Positions 33,187 through 44,129 are shown, counted from the stretch's first letter. The stretch is DNA of 64,000 bases from Leguminivora glycinivorella (GCF_023078275.1 NC_062975.1:20879641-20943640), one strand, 5' to 3'. Numbers and translations are program-made. The notes: generated by a model not told the origin, from the letters alone.

Positions 33187-33254
33187 ACAGTCGACTACAA
33201 AGAGATGTAGTCGGACAGGTGAAAAAGTGAATACATCTCTTTGTAGTCGACTGT
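33187..33254. mobile_element. Very small hairpin element
   Basis: ACAGTCGACTACAAAGAGAT pairs perfectly with ATCTCTTTGTAGTCGACTGT; a 22-bp loop is between the arms. Confidence 0.7.
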
Positions 33255-33610
33255 TCATTGATTAAAAAATACAAGCCACGTTTTTCTTGAAAAATATCGT
33301 TTCGAATCAAATTACCAACGTTACGAAACTGGATATCTAGAAATGAATCCTGCCCTTGCAAAATGAAAATTGTTTTTTTTTTTTGTAAAAGGAAATCATT
33401 TTGTTCCTTCTGATCACGTTACCCACGTCACTCTCAAATTCGACGTTCGATAAATAAATCAACTCGATTTGACGTTGACCTTTCGTTATTTTTGCTACTT
33501 GCTTGTGAAATTTGGTTCCATGAATGATCAATCTTGATTTTCATTTCCTAGTAAAGTAACAGACGCTATTTATAACGTAAACATAATAATCAAAACGAAC
33601 GATAATATAG

Positions 33611-33940
33611 CATTACGATACAAGTGCGTAAAAAAGGAAGTTCGAAACGAGTGGCGATAAATTAAAGCACGACCGAAGGGAGTGTTTTAAATCGACACGA
33701 GTTACGAATTTCCTTTTCGCACGTGTATCGTACGACGTTTTTCAGTACAGATGAGCCGAGAAGTGGTTCATTATATGCCAGGTCGAAACTTCGGAGGCTC
33801 ATCTGTACTGAAAAACGTCGTACGATACACGTGCGAAAAGGAAATTCGTAACTCGTGTCGATTTAAAACTCCCTTCGGTCGTGTTTTAATTTATCGCCAC
33901 TCGTTTCGAACTTCCTTTTTTACGCACTTGTATCGTAATG
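33611..33940. mobile_element. Hairpin MITE, 330 bp, near-perfect palindrome
   Basis: Arms of about 145 bp: CATTACGATACAAGTGCGTA on the left with TACGCACTTGTATCGTAATG on the right, continuing through CGACACGAGTTACGAATTTC and GTACAGATGAGCC. Arm identity is high, so it is young. A diverged relative, split by another element, is at 44130-44715. Confidence 0.87.
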
Positions 33941-33951
33941 TACTATTATGC

Positions 33952-34200
33952 TAGCTTTTACCTGCGGCTTCGCCCCGCGTTAAATACGAAAATTGCGGAA
34001 TGCTCTATACAATCTTCCATCCCATTTTATGGAGAAGGGTTGAGGGGGGGTTAGAAAGAGACAAAATGTAGCCTATGTCACTCTCCATCGCTTTAACTGT
34101 CTCCGTTTAAAAAATCACATCAATCGTCTCTCCGGTTTGCCGTGAAAAACGGACAAACAAACAGACACACACTTTCCCATTTATAATATTAGTATGGATT
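33952..34200 (-). mobile_element. Helitron-like copy 5, minus strand
   Basis: Begins CTAGCTTTTACCTGCGGCTT and ends CCCATTTATAATATTAGTAT; contains an extra ~60 bp (TTAAATACGAAAATTGCGGA) compared with other copies. Confidence 0.75.
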
Positions 34201-34666
34201 TCTTATTACTGATCATACTGAAGTTAGCTACCAAAAGCAAACAGAAACAGATGGCTAGAGCTGGAGGAGCCTTTACCTGAAAGGGGTCCAAACCAAATTA
34301 GTCTTTAAGAATTTTTAGTTTTATAGAGGTATTTAAGGGCATATTGTTCTATATTTTTTTGGATCGGAATAAACAGATTTATTTATTCATATAATTATAT
34401 TTACTTATTCATTAGGAATCGGACTTTATCATTATTTGCTGGTTTAGAAATTATTCTGAATAATACCGTATTTAACTTTCTTTGTGTCCGGAATCCTGGA
34501 AGTCACCCTAATTACAACCTTGTGAAAAATTGCCCTGAAAAAACAATTTCAATTCGTTGTACCCGTTTAAATCAGCCAATCACGACGGCGAAAACAATTG
34601 GAAGGTAAAAAAATGGCGGCCGCATTCCATTTTCTTGTCACACTTAGGCGAGTATAGTCGTAACCA
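34201..34666. other. Intergenic, no gene seen
   Basis: No supported feature. Confidence 0.4.
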
Positions 34667-34807
34667 GTAGGCCTAGCACATGATGGCCGCGGGAGTATGT
34701 CGCCGCGAGATAGACTACCCGTCCTTATGTCATTAATACAGTTAGAAGAAGACGTGGCATCTATCTCGCGGCGACATACTCCCGCGGCCATCATGTGCTA
34801 GGCCTAC
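34667..34807. mobile_element. Hairpin MITE (GCCGCGGGAGTATGTCGCCG)
   Basis: 141 bp; GTAGGCCTAGCACATGATGG pairs with CCATCATGTGCTAGGCCTAC and the arms continue perfectly for about 50 bp. A second, slightly decayed copy is at 60661-60796 and a strongly decayed one at 56080-56200. Confidence 0.88.
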
Positions 34808-34809
34808 AG

Positions 34810-34915
34810 ACCCTTTGGCACAACTTGCCTTGTCGCGCGCGAGTCCGTACATCAAGCGCGACTTCAAGTATGGACTCGCGGGGCAGGAGCGTAAGTTGTG
34901 CTAGACCGGCTGAAT
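34810..34915. mobile_element. Small MITE adjacent to the previous one
   Basis: GGCACAACTTGCC pairs loosely with GTAAGTTGTGC, and CGCGAGTCCGTAC with GTATGGACTCGCG. Confidence 0.5.
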
Positions 34916-35077
34916 GCATTTTTATGAACCCTTCTCTTTTACTTTATTTCGAACGCTACATATAAGACTTTAATTTAACCGCTGATTTCTGTCTTTCAGC
35001 CTCAGAAACGCGTGGTTAAAGTTATGCCAGTTTCTCGCGAGCACACTGTATAACAGATGGTGACTATACATACTTAC

Positions 35078-35515
35078 TAGGCTTGTGCCGTTTCGTTCGT
35101 TGATCGGAGCGCTCCAATCTCGTTCAATCGCTCCCACGAACTAGTTCGCTCTTTTAGGTCTTTTGCTCATTTAGTTCAGCCAGACCAGCGACTACTACGG
35201 CCGAAAAGATCAGAACGATTGGGAACGAATAGTGTCAAAATGATACGAATAGTCCACAGATAATAATATTCCGGGCCGAAAGGTTATAAGTAACCGAAGC
35301 TTACTATGAAAACTTGACGTTTTTGTGTTGCTCTACTAAGCAGCTCTCCCGGTCGGCGCAGCAAACTCTCGTTCCGAACCGCTCGCGCTCGCCGTTCCTA
35401 TACTGAACTAAATGAGCAAAGACCGATTCACTGAGCATGGAAAGATTCAGTTCATTTCGGTCATTGATGGGATTTTATTCCTAACAGTTCATAGTTAGTG
35501 AACGACACAAGCCTA
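35078..35515 (+). mobile_element. hAT-type MITE with perfect 8-bp target duplication
   Basis: 438 bp with ends TAGGCTTGTGCCGTTTCGTTCG and GTGAACGACACAAGCCTA (given in part). It is bounded on both sides by ATACTTAC (35070-35077 and 35516-35523). An 8-bp duplication is the hallmark of hAT elements. It has no coding frame; the 116-codon minus frame overlapping its right end is not supported. Confidence 0.92.
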
Positions 35516-35523
35516 ATACTTAC

Positions 35524-36307
35524 TTTCAATGGTTTTTCCATTGACAGGTATATATTTCCATTGAAATTAAAAAGATGATGAATGTAAGAAATGATAGTAT
35601 GTAGAATAAAAGTGCGAGCAGTAAACAAGCGAGAACCGGTATGAAAGAGAAACCGTAAAAAGGCACCGATCAAGTTGGTCGTAGCATAGGAATAATAAAA
35701 AAAATGGTTTTTCCAAGAATTCGACTCCCCGCCCTCGTAACCAATAAAATCGTACGCACAGACCAGGAAAATCGGAGGGCAGAAAATCTTTATTATAACG
35801 CTTTGTTTCATGATTAAAACCGTTTCGAGAGAGTCATTAGACTAATAGCGTTAAAGAAGAAAGAAGCGCCCTTTTTCAGGGCAATATTGATAAAGGTTTT
35901 ATGCTAGAACCTTTATTGGTGGGGTCGCTATATTCGCTACTTAGAGAGGAAGATATTTTGGACTGTCGATATTTATTACAGATCTTTATGCAACACTGGA
36001 ATCACTTTTCCTTATTGTCTATTTAAATAGGTATCACAAATGCATAATATATAAGGTGTTACCAAATTAGTCATTGATGTTTTAAGGACCGTTAATTAAC
36101 ATCAAAATAATTAACATTTAATAGAAATTAAAACAAAATTTTCATATGATTTTTTTGTTTTCATCTACCAAACAAAAAAAATACATTTGGTTTTTTAAAG
36201 AACCGTCCCCTTCAATGTAATTGCCTGTCCAGGTAATTGACGGTACGATGTTTTATCATTTATCGCGTGACCATGGATGGGGAAGGTGATGATAACACTG
36301 TCTGTCA
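35524..36307. other. Intergenic, no gene seen
   Basis: Contains half of the hairpin family at 31674 (36243-36275). A hydrophobic minus-strand frame (35524-35811) has no splice or homology support. Confidence 0.4.
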
Positions 36308-36408
36308 TGAAAATGAAAATGAAAATGAAAATGAAAATGAAAATGAAAATGAAAATGAAAATGAAAATGAAAATGAAAATGAAAATGAAAATGAAAATGA
36401 AAATGAAA
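36308..36408 (+). repeat. Hexanucleotide microsatellite (AAAATG)n
   Basis: About 17 uninterrupted AAAATG units. The Asn-Glu repeat frame is its translation only. Confidence 0.97.
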
Positions 36409-36799
36409 TATTCATTTTTCAAGTAGGCATATTACAATGCGCATATGAACGTCAAATAAAGCTACATGTCACGTTAATAGTGTCTAGAGAAGTCTCATTT
36501 AACTATTTATTAACAGGGTGTTTAAACATGGCTTTGTTTCCTAGTTTTCTTCAAAAAAAAAAACATAACAAAACCTATGATGTTTCATACATAAATATAT
36601 ACTCCAGGAGCGGAGTAGATACTATCAGCCGTAAAAATATCCTTGACTAATTTGTGAACACCTTATATATTGGAATTAATCTGTACCTAATACTGACTAT
36701 TGGCCTTATTCTGGAAAGAATTAATTCCCATACAAAAGTCTTAATAGTTATTTGTTATACAAGAGTGCAAAGTTGTATTTTAACGCCAAGTGTGGAATT

Positions 36800-36889
36800 G
36801 AAAAACGAGCAAGCGAAAGGATTCTATAGTTGAACCACGAGCGAAGCGAGTGGTTCGAGAATAGAATCCTGAGCTTGCGAGTTTTTCAG
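36800..36889. repeat. Imperfect palindrome
   Basis: AAACGAGCAAGCGAAAGGATTC pairs with GAATCCTGAGCTTGCGAGTTT (given in part); around it the sequence is AT-rich without a gene. Confidence 0.55.
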
Positions 36890-36904
36890 TACACGAGAAG
36901 TAAA

Positions 36905-37625
36905 ATACATTTGCACTCGTGTGTAACACAAAACTTTTCCCCTCACTATAGCGAGGAAAGTAAAACGCAAAAAACGCGTTTATCACTGCTTCCAGTAGTT
37001 CCACAGGTGGTAAAACATCTTCATCACTAGATTAACCCACTTTTATCAATTTTAAAGCAGAATATTTGCCTCTATTCACGGTCAAATTACTTTATCCACT
37101 AGTGGATAAAATGCGTTTTTACCCGCTGGTATTAAAGGACAAAACACGTGTTTCTGAGCTAGTGAGGGGAAAAGAAAATTTTACTTTACGTTATGAAATT
37201 GACACTGGAAGTACAGTTTTTGCTAAGCTGCTACAGAATACTTTTGACCTACAGCTTTTGATGTTGACTGTACAGCGTAAATTTGTGGTTTAGTTTTCAA
37301 TAGCCAGCCATAATGGTGAACTGTACTGGATCGGAAAACAATTTGGGCTTTTGAGCGGAGCTTGGTTCGGCGAAATAACGTAACACACTGCCTATCTATG
37401 AAAATTTCGAATATTTACGTTCAAAGTCCGGTTGGGTGTGCCTATCATTTTTCCTTATAGTACAGTATCCGGTGTTTTAATTTTTTTTTTACTTTCTGCA
37501 CAGTAAAACTTTAGACAGTTGACATATTTTTGTACCTATTGATTTTTTATATATTTTTCATTGTAATTATTCTTCGTTTGTTTTGAATTTTGCTAAAGTT
37601 TCCGAAAAGTTTTCTTACTATTTGA
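36905..37625. other. Intergenic, no gene seen
   Basis: GAGTGCAAAT/ATTTGCACTC-like words suggest another decayed hairpin, but I could not delimit it. Confidence 0.35.
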
Positions 37626-38170
37626 ACATTGTTTGCAACGTGCATTTAGGTATGTGTGTTTATTGTTTGCAACGTGCATTTATGTGTGCTTATTGTTTGC
37701 AACCTGCGTTTATGTGTGTACTTATTGTTTGCAACTAGGGCTGCCATCCGTCCGGGGTTCCCCGGATTTGGGGGGGGGGAGGGAGAACGGTATTTTTTTT
37801 TTACATTTTCCTTCAAAATTCTTTTTTTTTCTTCAACAAAAAAATTATAAGAAATAGTTTTGATATGTGTAATTTGAGCTCTTTCTAACGATACTCCATT
37901 TGACCTAGTAACTTAGTAACCTAAAAAGAGACAATTGTTTTTATAAGAAAAATTGTTTTGGTTTTGTTTATTGCAAATTACACATTTTGTAAAATTAAAA
38001 CAATGAATGGATGAAAATTAAAGGTCATGTTTTTTTAAAATTAAATTCTGACTCGTCCGGGGAAAAAATGCGATTTACGCCAAATGTCCGGGTTTTTTTG
38101 TATCTTTGTCCGGGTTTGGCGAAATTCGAGATGGCAGCCCTATTTGCAACCTGCGTTTATGTGTGTAGGT
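37626..38170 (+). repeat. Minisatellite (~35-38 bp unit) interrupted by a MITE
   Basis: Units of TTATTGTTTGCAACGTGCAT plus TTATGTGTG occur four times at 37626-37735. A further unit continues at 38143-38170 after the inserted element. Confidence 0.85.
37736..38142 (+). mobile_element. hAT-type MITE inside the minisatellite, 8-bp target duplication
   Basis: 407 bp with ends TAGGGCTGCCATC and GATGGCAGCCCTA, flanked by TTTGCAAC on both sides (37728-37735 and 38143-38150). The interior contains several TCCGGG words and T runs but no gene. Confidence 0.93.
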
Positions 38171-38576
38171 TACTCAATGAAATACATAATTTTCCACAAA
38201 CTATTCTATTTGCGGCGGTAATGTAACGGCAAATGTTGCTTATTATATCATAAAATAAACTAACAGACACTAGAATAGTAACAACATCGAAATAGTAATG
38301 TAGCTGGAGTAAATATACATATTCCAATGTACATTTAAATTTTGTCTATTTGTGTCTATAGCTAGTTTGATCCTCTCCGGGTAGCTCGTTACTCTAATTA
38401 TGTTCAGTTCGTATACGTATCAAACTGAGCAGCTTGAACTCAGATCACTTGTCTTGTATATAAACAATTAAAAACAGTTCTAAGTCACTAGGCAAGTAGG
38501 CACTTTCAATTTTATATCAAAATTAAAAAAAAAATGATTTTCTTTTGTTTTAATGCTTCCTTTACAAAATCTGTAC
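38171..38576. other. Intergenic, no gene seen
   Basis: Nothing supported. Confidence 0.4.
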
Positions 38577-38720
38577 TAATATTATAAATGGGCTTCTGGG
38601 CGTCACGGCAAAATGGAGCGACAAATTGTCGTGATTTTTTAAATGGAGATAGTTGAAGGGATGGAGAGTGACATAGGCTACTTTTTGTATATTTCTAACG
38701 CGAGCGAAGCCGCGGGCAAA
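38577..38720 (+). mobile_element. Helitron-like copy 6
   Basis: TACTAATATTATAAATGGGC to GAGCGAAGCCGCGGGCAAAG; shortened in the middle and lacking the final CTAG. Confidence 0.7.
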
Positions 38721-38867
38721 GATAGAATTATATAATTAGGTACTTAATTATTTCACTTTAATTCTTGTACCTATTTGTCATTGACTTTGTACATGTAGAA
38801 ATTAAGTATTACCTGTCATTAAATGAAAAGCGGGGGAAAATAAGTAGGAAAATAAAAGAAATACGGG

Positions 38868-38930
38868 CCCAGGACCGGGATAGTACTAAGTAGAAGCACA
38901 AGAAGATTCGGTGGAACCTCTCAGCACACA
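38868..38930 (+). pseudogene. Small RTE-like LINE remnant
   Basis: GGCCCAGGACCGGGATAGTA matches the AQDRD-encoding part at 16090-16115. Too short and decayed to translate further. Confidence 0.5.
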
Positions 38931-39602
38931 GAGAAAATACAACCAGTTTTCATGTTCGTTCAATAAGTTTTTTTGGTTAAAATAGCGCCTACATGCTCTT
39001 TGGTTCAAACAACAAGTTAGATCTTGTTAAGTGTAACTAGTACCTTGCGGTTAAAAAAAAATCTCAAGAAGTAATTTAACATTTCAGTTATTTAGAGAAA
39101 ATACAAGATAAAACAAAGTATGAGTAAGCATGCAAGTAATCTAACAAATTAAAATACTTAACGAATAAAATAATACAAACTAGAACATGCCATTTACGGG
39201 TTCGTAAATACGGGGTCGTGAAACGAGTTACTTGTAGAAGGTTTTCTACAAGTTAATCGTCATTTGAATCAGCAATATATTTGAATTAACATCGATTTTG
39301 TAAAAGCAATATGACACATATTGTTTTAAACATATATTATAACGATTCAATTCAAATATATTTAACAAGTTTGACCTTGTTGTTCGAACAAATTCGACTT
39401 GTATCGTCAATATTGTGATTTATTCCGTTTACTGAAATACTTTTCTTTCAAAGGGATAAACCCGCAACAAGACGAACTTGTTAAATTCACAATGCAAATA
39501 TCCCTCAGTGCATTGTTCGATTTCAAATTAATAAAGCTACGTACTTATGTCTAGAAGGGGTAGTCTTCATACTTCGAATGCAAGTCAAGTTCTACAGGCC
39601 TT
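38931..39602. other. Intergenic, no gene seen
   Basis: Short internal similarities around 39180-39540 (AACAAGTTTGACCTTGTTG, ACAAGACGAACTTGTT) hint at an unknown repeat. Confidence 0.35.
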
Positions 39603-39758
39603 GTAGCCGAATGGCATTTCTGCGACGCGAATCGCCACTGACACGCCGCAGAAATGTAAGTCTGGTTCTTTCGCGCCAATACACAAGAGCGATAGAGATA
39701 GCTAGCTACGAAAGAGATATTATCGTGAGCGTTTCGTGAGCGTTTGTGCATTCGCGTA
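39603..39758 (-). mobile_element. CGTAGCCGAATGG MITE, copy 5
   Basis: Ends GTAGCCGAATGGCATTTCT and GTGCATTCGCGTAGCC; internal changes make it one of the more diverged copies. Confidence 0.72.
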
Positions 39759-39924
39759 GCCGGGTAGTAAGGGGTGAGATTAATTAAATTGTTTTGAACA
39801 GTTAGCGATAGTTTGATGTGAAGTTACAGCATCCATGCGGCTACTAACTTAAACTATGCTGTTCGCGATTTGTATCGTATAATCGGAGTAATCCTAGTGA
39901 TGGCTGACTTGAGACCCCAGTTTT

Positions 39925-39990
39925 TTGACCCCCGACGCAAAAACGACGGGGTGTTATTGGCTTCGTGCGAAGTGCATGGAGGGGGTAAGC
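39925..39990 (-). repeat. End fragment of the (CAGA/CAAA)n repeat
   Basis: TTTGACCCCCGACGCAAAAA and CGACGGGGTGTTA are the complement of 29400-29440. Confidence 0.65.
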
Positions 39991-40100
39991 AAAGCGATCG
40001 CAGTGCTTGCGGTGGTCAAAATCGACACTAATTGTGGTTGTCATCTATCAAAACTCATAAAATATAATACTGTATAATACAATGTGGTGTAATGTTTGAT

Positions 40101-40236
40101 ATGGGGTTTCAATGTTGTTTCGTTGTTAATTGTAAAAATAATGGCAGAAATAGTCGTTGCACGTTTTATGCGTTTCTTAGAGCACACTGGAAATTGGATC
40201 AAAGAACTAAATGGATAGCTACGGTGAAAAGAAAAC
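40101..40236 (+). CDS. First coding exon of a THAP-type zinc-finger protein (partial)
   Basis: ATG at 40101 opens MGFQCCFVVNCKNNGRNSRC, then TFYAFLRAHWKLDQRTKWIA, then TVKRKR, reaching the splice donor GTAAGT at 40237. The arrangement C-x4-C (C6 and N10-C11), an aromatic FYAF block and a K-W-I-A-T-V-K-R block is the N-terminal half of a THAP domain. THAP is a C2CH zinc finger that binds DNA and is found in nuclear regulators and P-type transposases. The second half (C-x2-H) should lie in a later exon; I could not find it. The lysine-rich end runs directly into a strong donor, which argues for a real exon. It could instead be a stray copied first exon. No other exon is visible nearby. Confidence 0.55.
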
Positions 40237-40244
40237 GTAAGTGA

Positions 40245-40689
40245 CATGTCAAAACAAAACATGATAATAAATTATATTTAAGCTTTCTTTACCTAATATT
40301 GTTCAATACGCTGTTAGTATTTTTCCTACCGTAAAAGATTATGCTTAAAGATTCAGGCCTAGCCTGGGAATAGGCCCGTGTCGGATATTTCTGCGGCCGC
40401 GGACATGACTAGGTACTTACGTTTAGATTTGTTTTATATGGCATTACCGGGACGGAGGTTTAGCGAATACCATATCACTAGCTCGAAGAACTTGTACCAT
40501 TACTCCTATGTTCTTCAAGATTCCTTATATGCCCTGCCAGCACCAATTTATTGACTCTTTCTGTAGTCTGGGGTTGGAAGTTTATGCCGTGAGTAATGCT
40601 TTGGAAACTGATTTTTGGTATTATATCCTTGTCTTTATAATCTATCTACCTAAATTACACTTGAAATAGTAGCTCTTGTTATTAGATTT
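40245..40689. other. Intergenic or intron of the THAP-type gene
   Basis: No exon with good splice borders recognised. Confidence 0.35.
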
Positions 40690-40980
40690 ATTTAAAATTA
40701 ACGAAAAATCGTTAAAATATAGTGTTTGTTTACATACACGTTAAACTTCCGTGAGACATATTCAAATAATTAATTGAAATACGGTTGTACTCACGTTATT
40801 ATATCGCTATTGCTGCGACATGTTTCGGGCCAATTCGGAGGCCCCTCTTCAGGCGTATAGGAGTTCACGCGACGGCTAGACTCCGCAAACTGAACGCGCC
40901 GCTCGCCGCTCCGCCCGCTGCGCGCGCGCTGATAGGACGGGGGAGGGGGGCGCAGAGCAGTCTGCTGCTGTAGTTACACA
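40690..40980 (+). repeat. Dispersed repeat (ATACGGTTGTACTCACG family), copy 1
   Basis: CGTTAAACTTCCGTGAGACA, AAATACGGTTGTACTCACGT, GACATGTTTCGGGCCAATTC and GAGGCCCCTCTTCAGGCGTA recur at 55345-55560. A GC-rich end (40890-40960) is unique to this copy. Confidence 0.72.
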
Positions 40981-41064
40981 ACAACTAATTGTTTGTTTAC
41001 ATGTCATTTTTTGACATTTTCCACTTCAAATTCACATGGTAGTGGGCGTAATTGTCGTGCACGT

Positions 41065-41095
41065 AGCCAATAAGTTTGACGAGTCTGTCTGTGTG

Positions 41096-41126
<31 letters not shown>

Positions 41127-41325
41127 TTGTCTGTCTGTCTGTCTGTGTGTCTGTCTGTGGCATCGTAGCTCCCGAACGGATGAACCGATTTCGATTTAGT
41201 TTTTTTTTTGTTTGAAAGCTGAGTTAGTCGGGAGTGTTCTTAGCCATGTTTTATAAAAATCGGCGGACTATGTCGCGGTCGGGGTTTTTTTCAAAATTGT
41301 AATTTTGTGGTTAGGTTAGTCATGT
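41065..41325 (+). mobile_element. Microsatellite-carrying repeat, (GTCT/GTTT)n, copy 2
   Basis: The inverse of 29098-29440: (TCTG)n with TTTG units at 41080-41155, then ATCGTAGCTCCCGAACGGAT, GGGAGTGTTCTTAGCCATGT and GCGGACTATGTCGCGGTCGG. Confidence 0.8.
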
Positions 41326-42167
41326 TGATACTTGACTTTTCAATACTCTTATGATTTCAAAACTTGATACAGAGGGGGTAATTTTGAAAGTCACATAAAT
41401 GTCACCATTATTTCCATCACATCAATATTCCCCTTTCGAAATTACTCGAGCATATCCGTACTTCGAAATTACCCCAATGCACCCTACCAAGAGTTCTGAG
41501 CTTTCTGAATAAGTGACTCGATAGTGGAAACGTCAAAAAAATTACATTAATTGTATGAAGAAAGTAGACAGCGCTCCTAAATGGTTACTGACTACAACAA
41601 AAATTATTAATTATTTCATGAAGTTATAGCGTAAACGTCGTGAAATAGTGAAAGCAAATGTATTCTCCAAAGTAAGAGGCTAAGAGTCCTTTGTAAAGAC
41701 TCGAGTCATTCAATTTTAAAAGTTTTAAAAGTTATACTTCAAACCATACTTCAAACAATCACGGAATATACAGACGGCTATAAGAGTTTCTAGTTGTCTG
41801 CGAAGCCCTGAAAGTCAACAGATTCGATTTTGTTTTCCACGCCTCTATAAAATAAACACGTAAACGTTATTTGCTTAAATACGAGTACAGGTTACTATAA
41901 ATTTGTATCAAATGAGTCCAAATATCCAACTAAGATTTGCCTCAAAGCAATAAACTAGATCTATTCAGAATAGCTGACAATGCTGCTGACAGGTTTATTA
42001 CATCCAAGATGTATTGAGACAATGTGGCCATTCCACTGTCAGCAGTTTCATAAATCATCAAATGCACCCCTGACCCGTCGTCTTGGACGCAACTCCTAAG
42101 TACAAAATAATTTACTGAAATAGAAATTCTAGAGGTGGCTAGGGGCGGTAGACATTAGATTATAATA
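41326..42167. other. Intergenic, no gene seen
   Basis: No supported feature. Confidence 0.4.
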
Positions 42168-42245
42168 TCCAACACTGAAAAGTCAGCACCTATAGTTTAG
42201 TCTCTGGTGTCCTAATTGACAGATTAAAGTCGACGAGTAGAAAAA
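42168..42245 (-). repeat. Dispersed repeat paired with 10698-10775
   Basis: AACACTGAAAAGTCAGCACC to ATTAAAGTCGACGAGTAG; same family in reverse. Confidence 0.7.
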
Positions 42246-42319
42246 CGTATACTAACACTAGTCCGGACTAGAATGCACTCGATGATGTCCACTAACACGT
42301 ATACATGAATGTGTGTAGC

Positions 42320-42475
42320 CACGTTGGAACCGTCCTACGAGCAGCGTTCATCCAAAAAGCTAGGTGCGGCCGCAGAGGATGCTCAAACCGCCAAATGTCG
42401 CAAATACGCGTTTGTGAAAAGCGACTATGTGTTTGTGGCATTGGCGGTTGAAACTTTTGGACCTTGTAAGTGTGT
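42320..42475 (+). pseudogene. LINE C-terminal fragment
   Basis: The frame contains DAQTAKCRKYAFVKSDYVFV and ALAVETFGP. This is the same motif as K-Y-A-V-L-A-N-Y-L-F-I-P-L-A-V-E-T at 45974-46258. The fragment then runs out of similarity, so it is a short dead copy. Confidence 0.65.
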
Positions 42476-42667
42476 AATTGGTGTATTTTTGTAATTATAT
42501 ATGTTTTATTAAGATTATATAAATAAACAGAACCTTGCCAGTGCACTCAGTTTCTCCAGTAAATGTATGTATTTTATTTTAAGATTAACTAAAATATAAT
42601 AAGTTGCACCTATTAGTTTTTATCTTAGTTTTAGTGAAAAAGTGTATCCTCCAATGTATGGACTGAA

Positions 42668-42745
42668 CAACATAAACATAAACAAGAATCACGCCTGTGT
42701 CCCATGAAGGGGTGGCAGAGCACATGAAACTACTCAGACTACTAT
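42668..42745 (+). repeat. Partial CACGCCTGTGTCCCATGAAGG repeat
   Basis: Short match to 28803-29030 (AATCACGCCTGTGTCCCATG, CAGAGCACATGAAACTACT). Confidence 0.6.
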
Positions 42746-43349
42746 GGACTGAACTGGTCTGAAATAAAGAGATTTTTTTTATTTTATTTATTACATTTCG
42801 AATCAGGTAGTTCGTATTCTTTTCAGAAACCGGATCTCGTCCCATAAACTCGAGTAACGGTGCTCGACTACATTTAAATCGCAAATCCGAGGTCCAACTT
42901 CGGAACTTCGCCGTTTTGCACTTTGTTTGCACCTTAACTTTGTTAAATATTGCTTTTAATTTGAAATGGTACAAACATTTAATGAACTGTGAGTGTAAAA
43001 TGCTGTCTCTCGATTCGGGATCTTTATTTTTTGAATGAAACATTTAAAAATAGGTTTTCACGCCGCAATTAATAAGTAAATGCTTTTTAGGGTTCCGTAA
43101 CAAAAATGTACAAAAGGAACACTTATGCTGCGACTCTCTCCGACTGTCTTTTGTTTATTTGTTAGAGGGTGTACACGAATACGTATAAGATTTGTATGAT
43201 TGGATCCACTAATAATATTTTGTACAGTTATGTGACGGTCACTGGTAGGTCCATGTCTACTGGTAGGTGCTACTTGAACAAATTTTAACAATTACTGGTA
43301 CTACTAAGTACTACAACTCGGAACTTATAAATTACATATACCGGGTGCC
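42746..43349. other. Intergenic, no gene seen
   Basis: A 152-codon minus-strand frame crosses this region and the preceding repeat but has no recognisable domain. GGGTTCCGTAACAAAAATGT at 43089 is the end of an AGGGTTCCGTA-type element. Confidence 0.35.
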
Positions 43350-43605
43350 CGGTAATTAATGGAAAACCTTTTAACCACCAAGAGGGCACCATATACTGGT
43401 CCAGAAAATCGACATTAAGGTATAGTAAAAGTCGCCTGGTTTTCGAGACTTTCACACTTTTTAAAATTTTAGGTAGTATTAAAATTTTAAAAAGTGTGAA
43501 AATCTCGAAAACCAGGCGACTTTTACTAAACCTTAAAGTCGATTTTCTGGACCAATATAAGTTGCCCTCTTGGTGGTTAAAAGGTTGTCCATTAATATCC
43601 ATTAA
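43350..43605. mobile_element. Hairpin MITE, ~256 bp
   Basis: ACCTTTTAACCACCAAGAGG pairs with CCTCTTGGTGGTTAAAAGGT, and AAAGTCGCCTGGTTTTCGAG-type sequence with its complement; the centre is TTTTAAAATTTTAGG. Confidence 0.85.
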
Positions 43606-44129
43606 TACCAATATTCATTTATAAGTAAAACCACGAATATAAGACAAGTGTATATGTATCTACGTGAGATTCAGTGGGGTGTTTAGAGCCACAGGCGGAA
43701 GATTTTTATTTCTCGTTGTAAACACTCACAGAATACGCAGAAAGCGAACCAATTCCACTCTACAATTTAAATATTTGCGGCAAACGACTTGTACCGCAAT
43801 TTGCCTCAGAACTTTCAGTTGAAATGGGACTGCATCTCGGTAACTAAGCAAATAATATTGAAGCCGATGAATATGTCTATCGTTATGATGTGGCAGCCAA
43901 CATGTTGGCATTTTAATAATCCCAACAATTTATATGAATGAATATTCATTCATGCGAACCCCAAGCCAGTCAAGATCGCACACGATCGAGACAAAATGTG
44001 TAGCTGCCTTGATTTTTTTACTTTTTTATCTACGGTCGTTTCTCAAAATTTTAGCGCCGAAAGGTAAAAGTTTAGTTTTTTTTTTTAATTACGCTTTTTT
44101 CTGATTTTTGTTCTAGGGATCACTTTAAT
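43606..44129. other. Intergenic, no gene seen
   Basis: No supported feature. Confidence 0.4.

Noticed and set aside
35461..35811. 116-codon hydrophobic minus-strand ORF
   Set aside because: It ends inside the hAT-type MITE and has no homology or splice support.
36237..36650. 137-codon ORF with an Asn-Glu repeat
   Set aside because: The repeat is the (AAAATG)n microsatellite; the rest has no domain.
42585..43043. 152-codon minus-strand ORF
   Set aside because: It overlaps a dispersed repeat at one end and shows no recognisable protein family.
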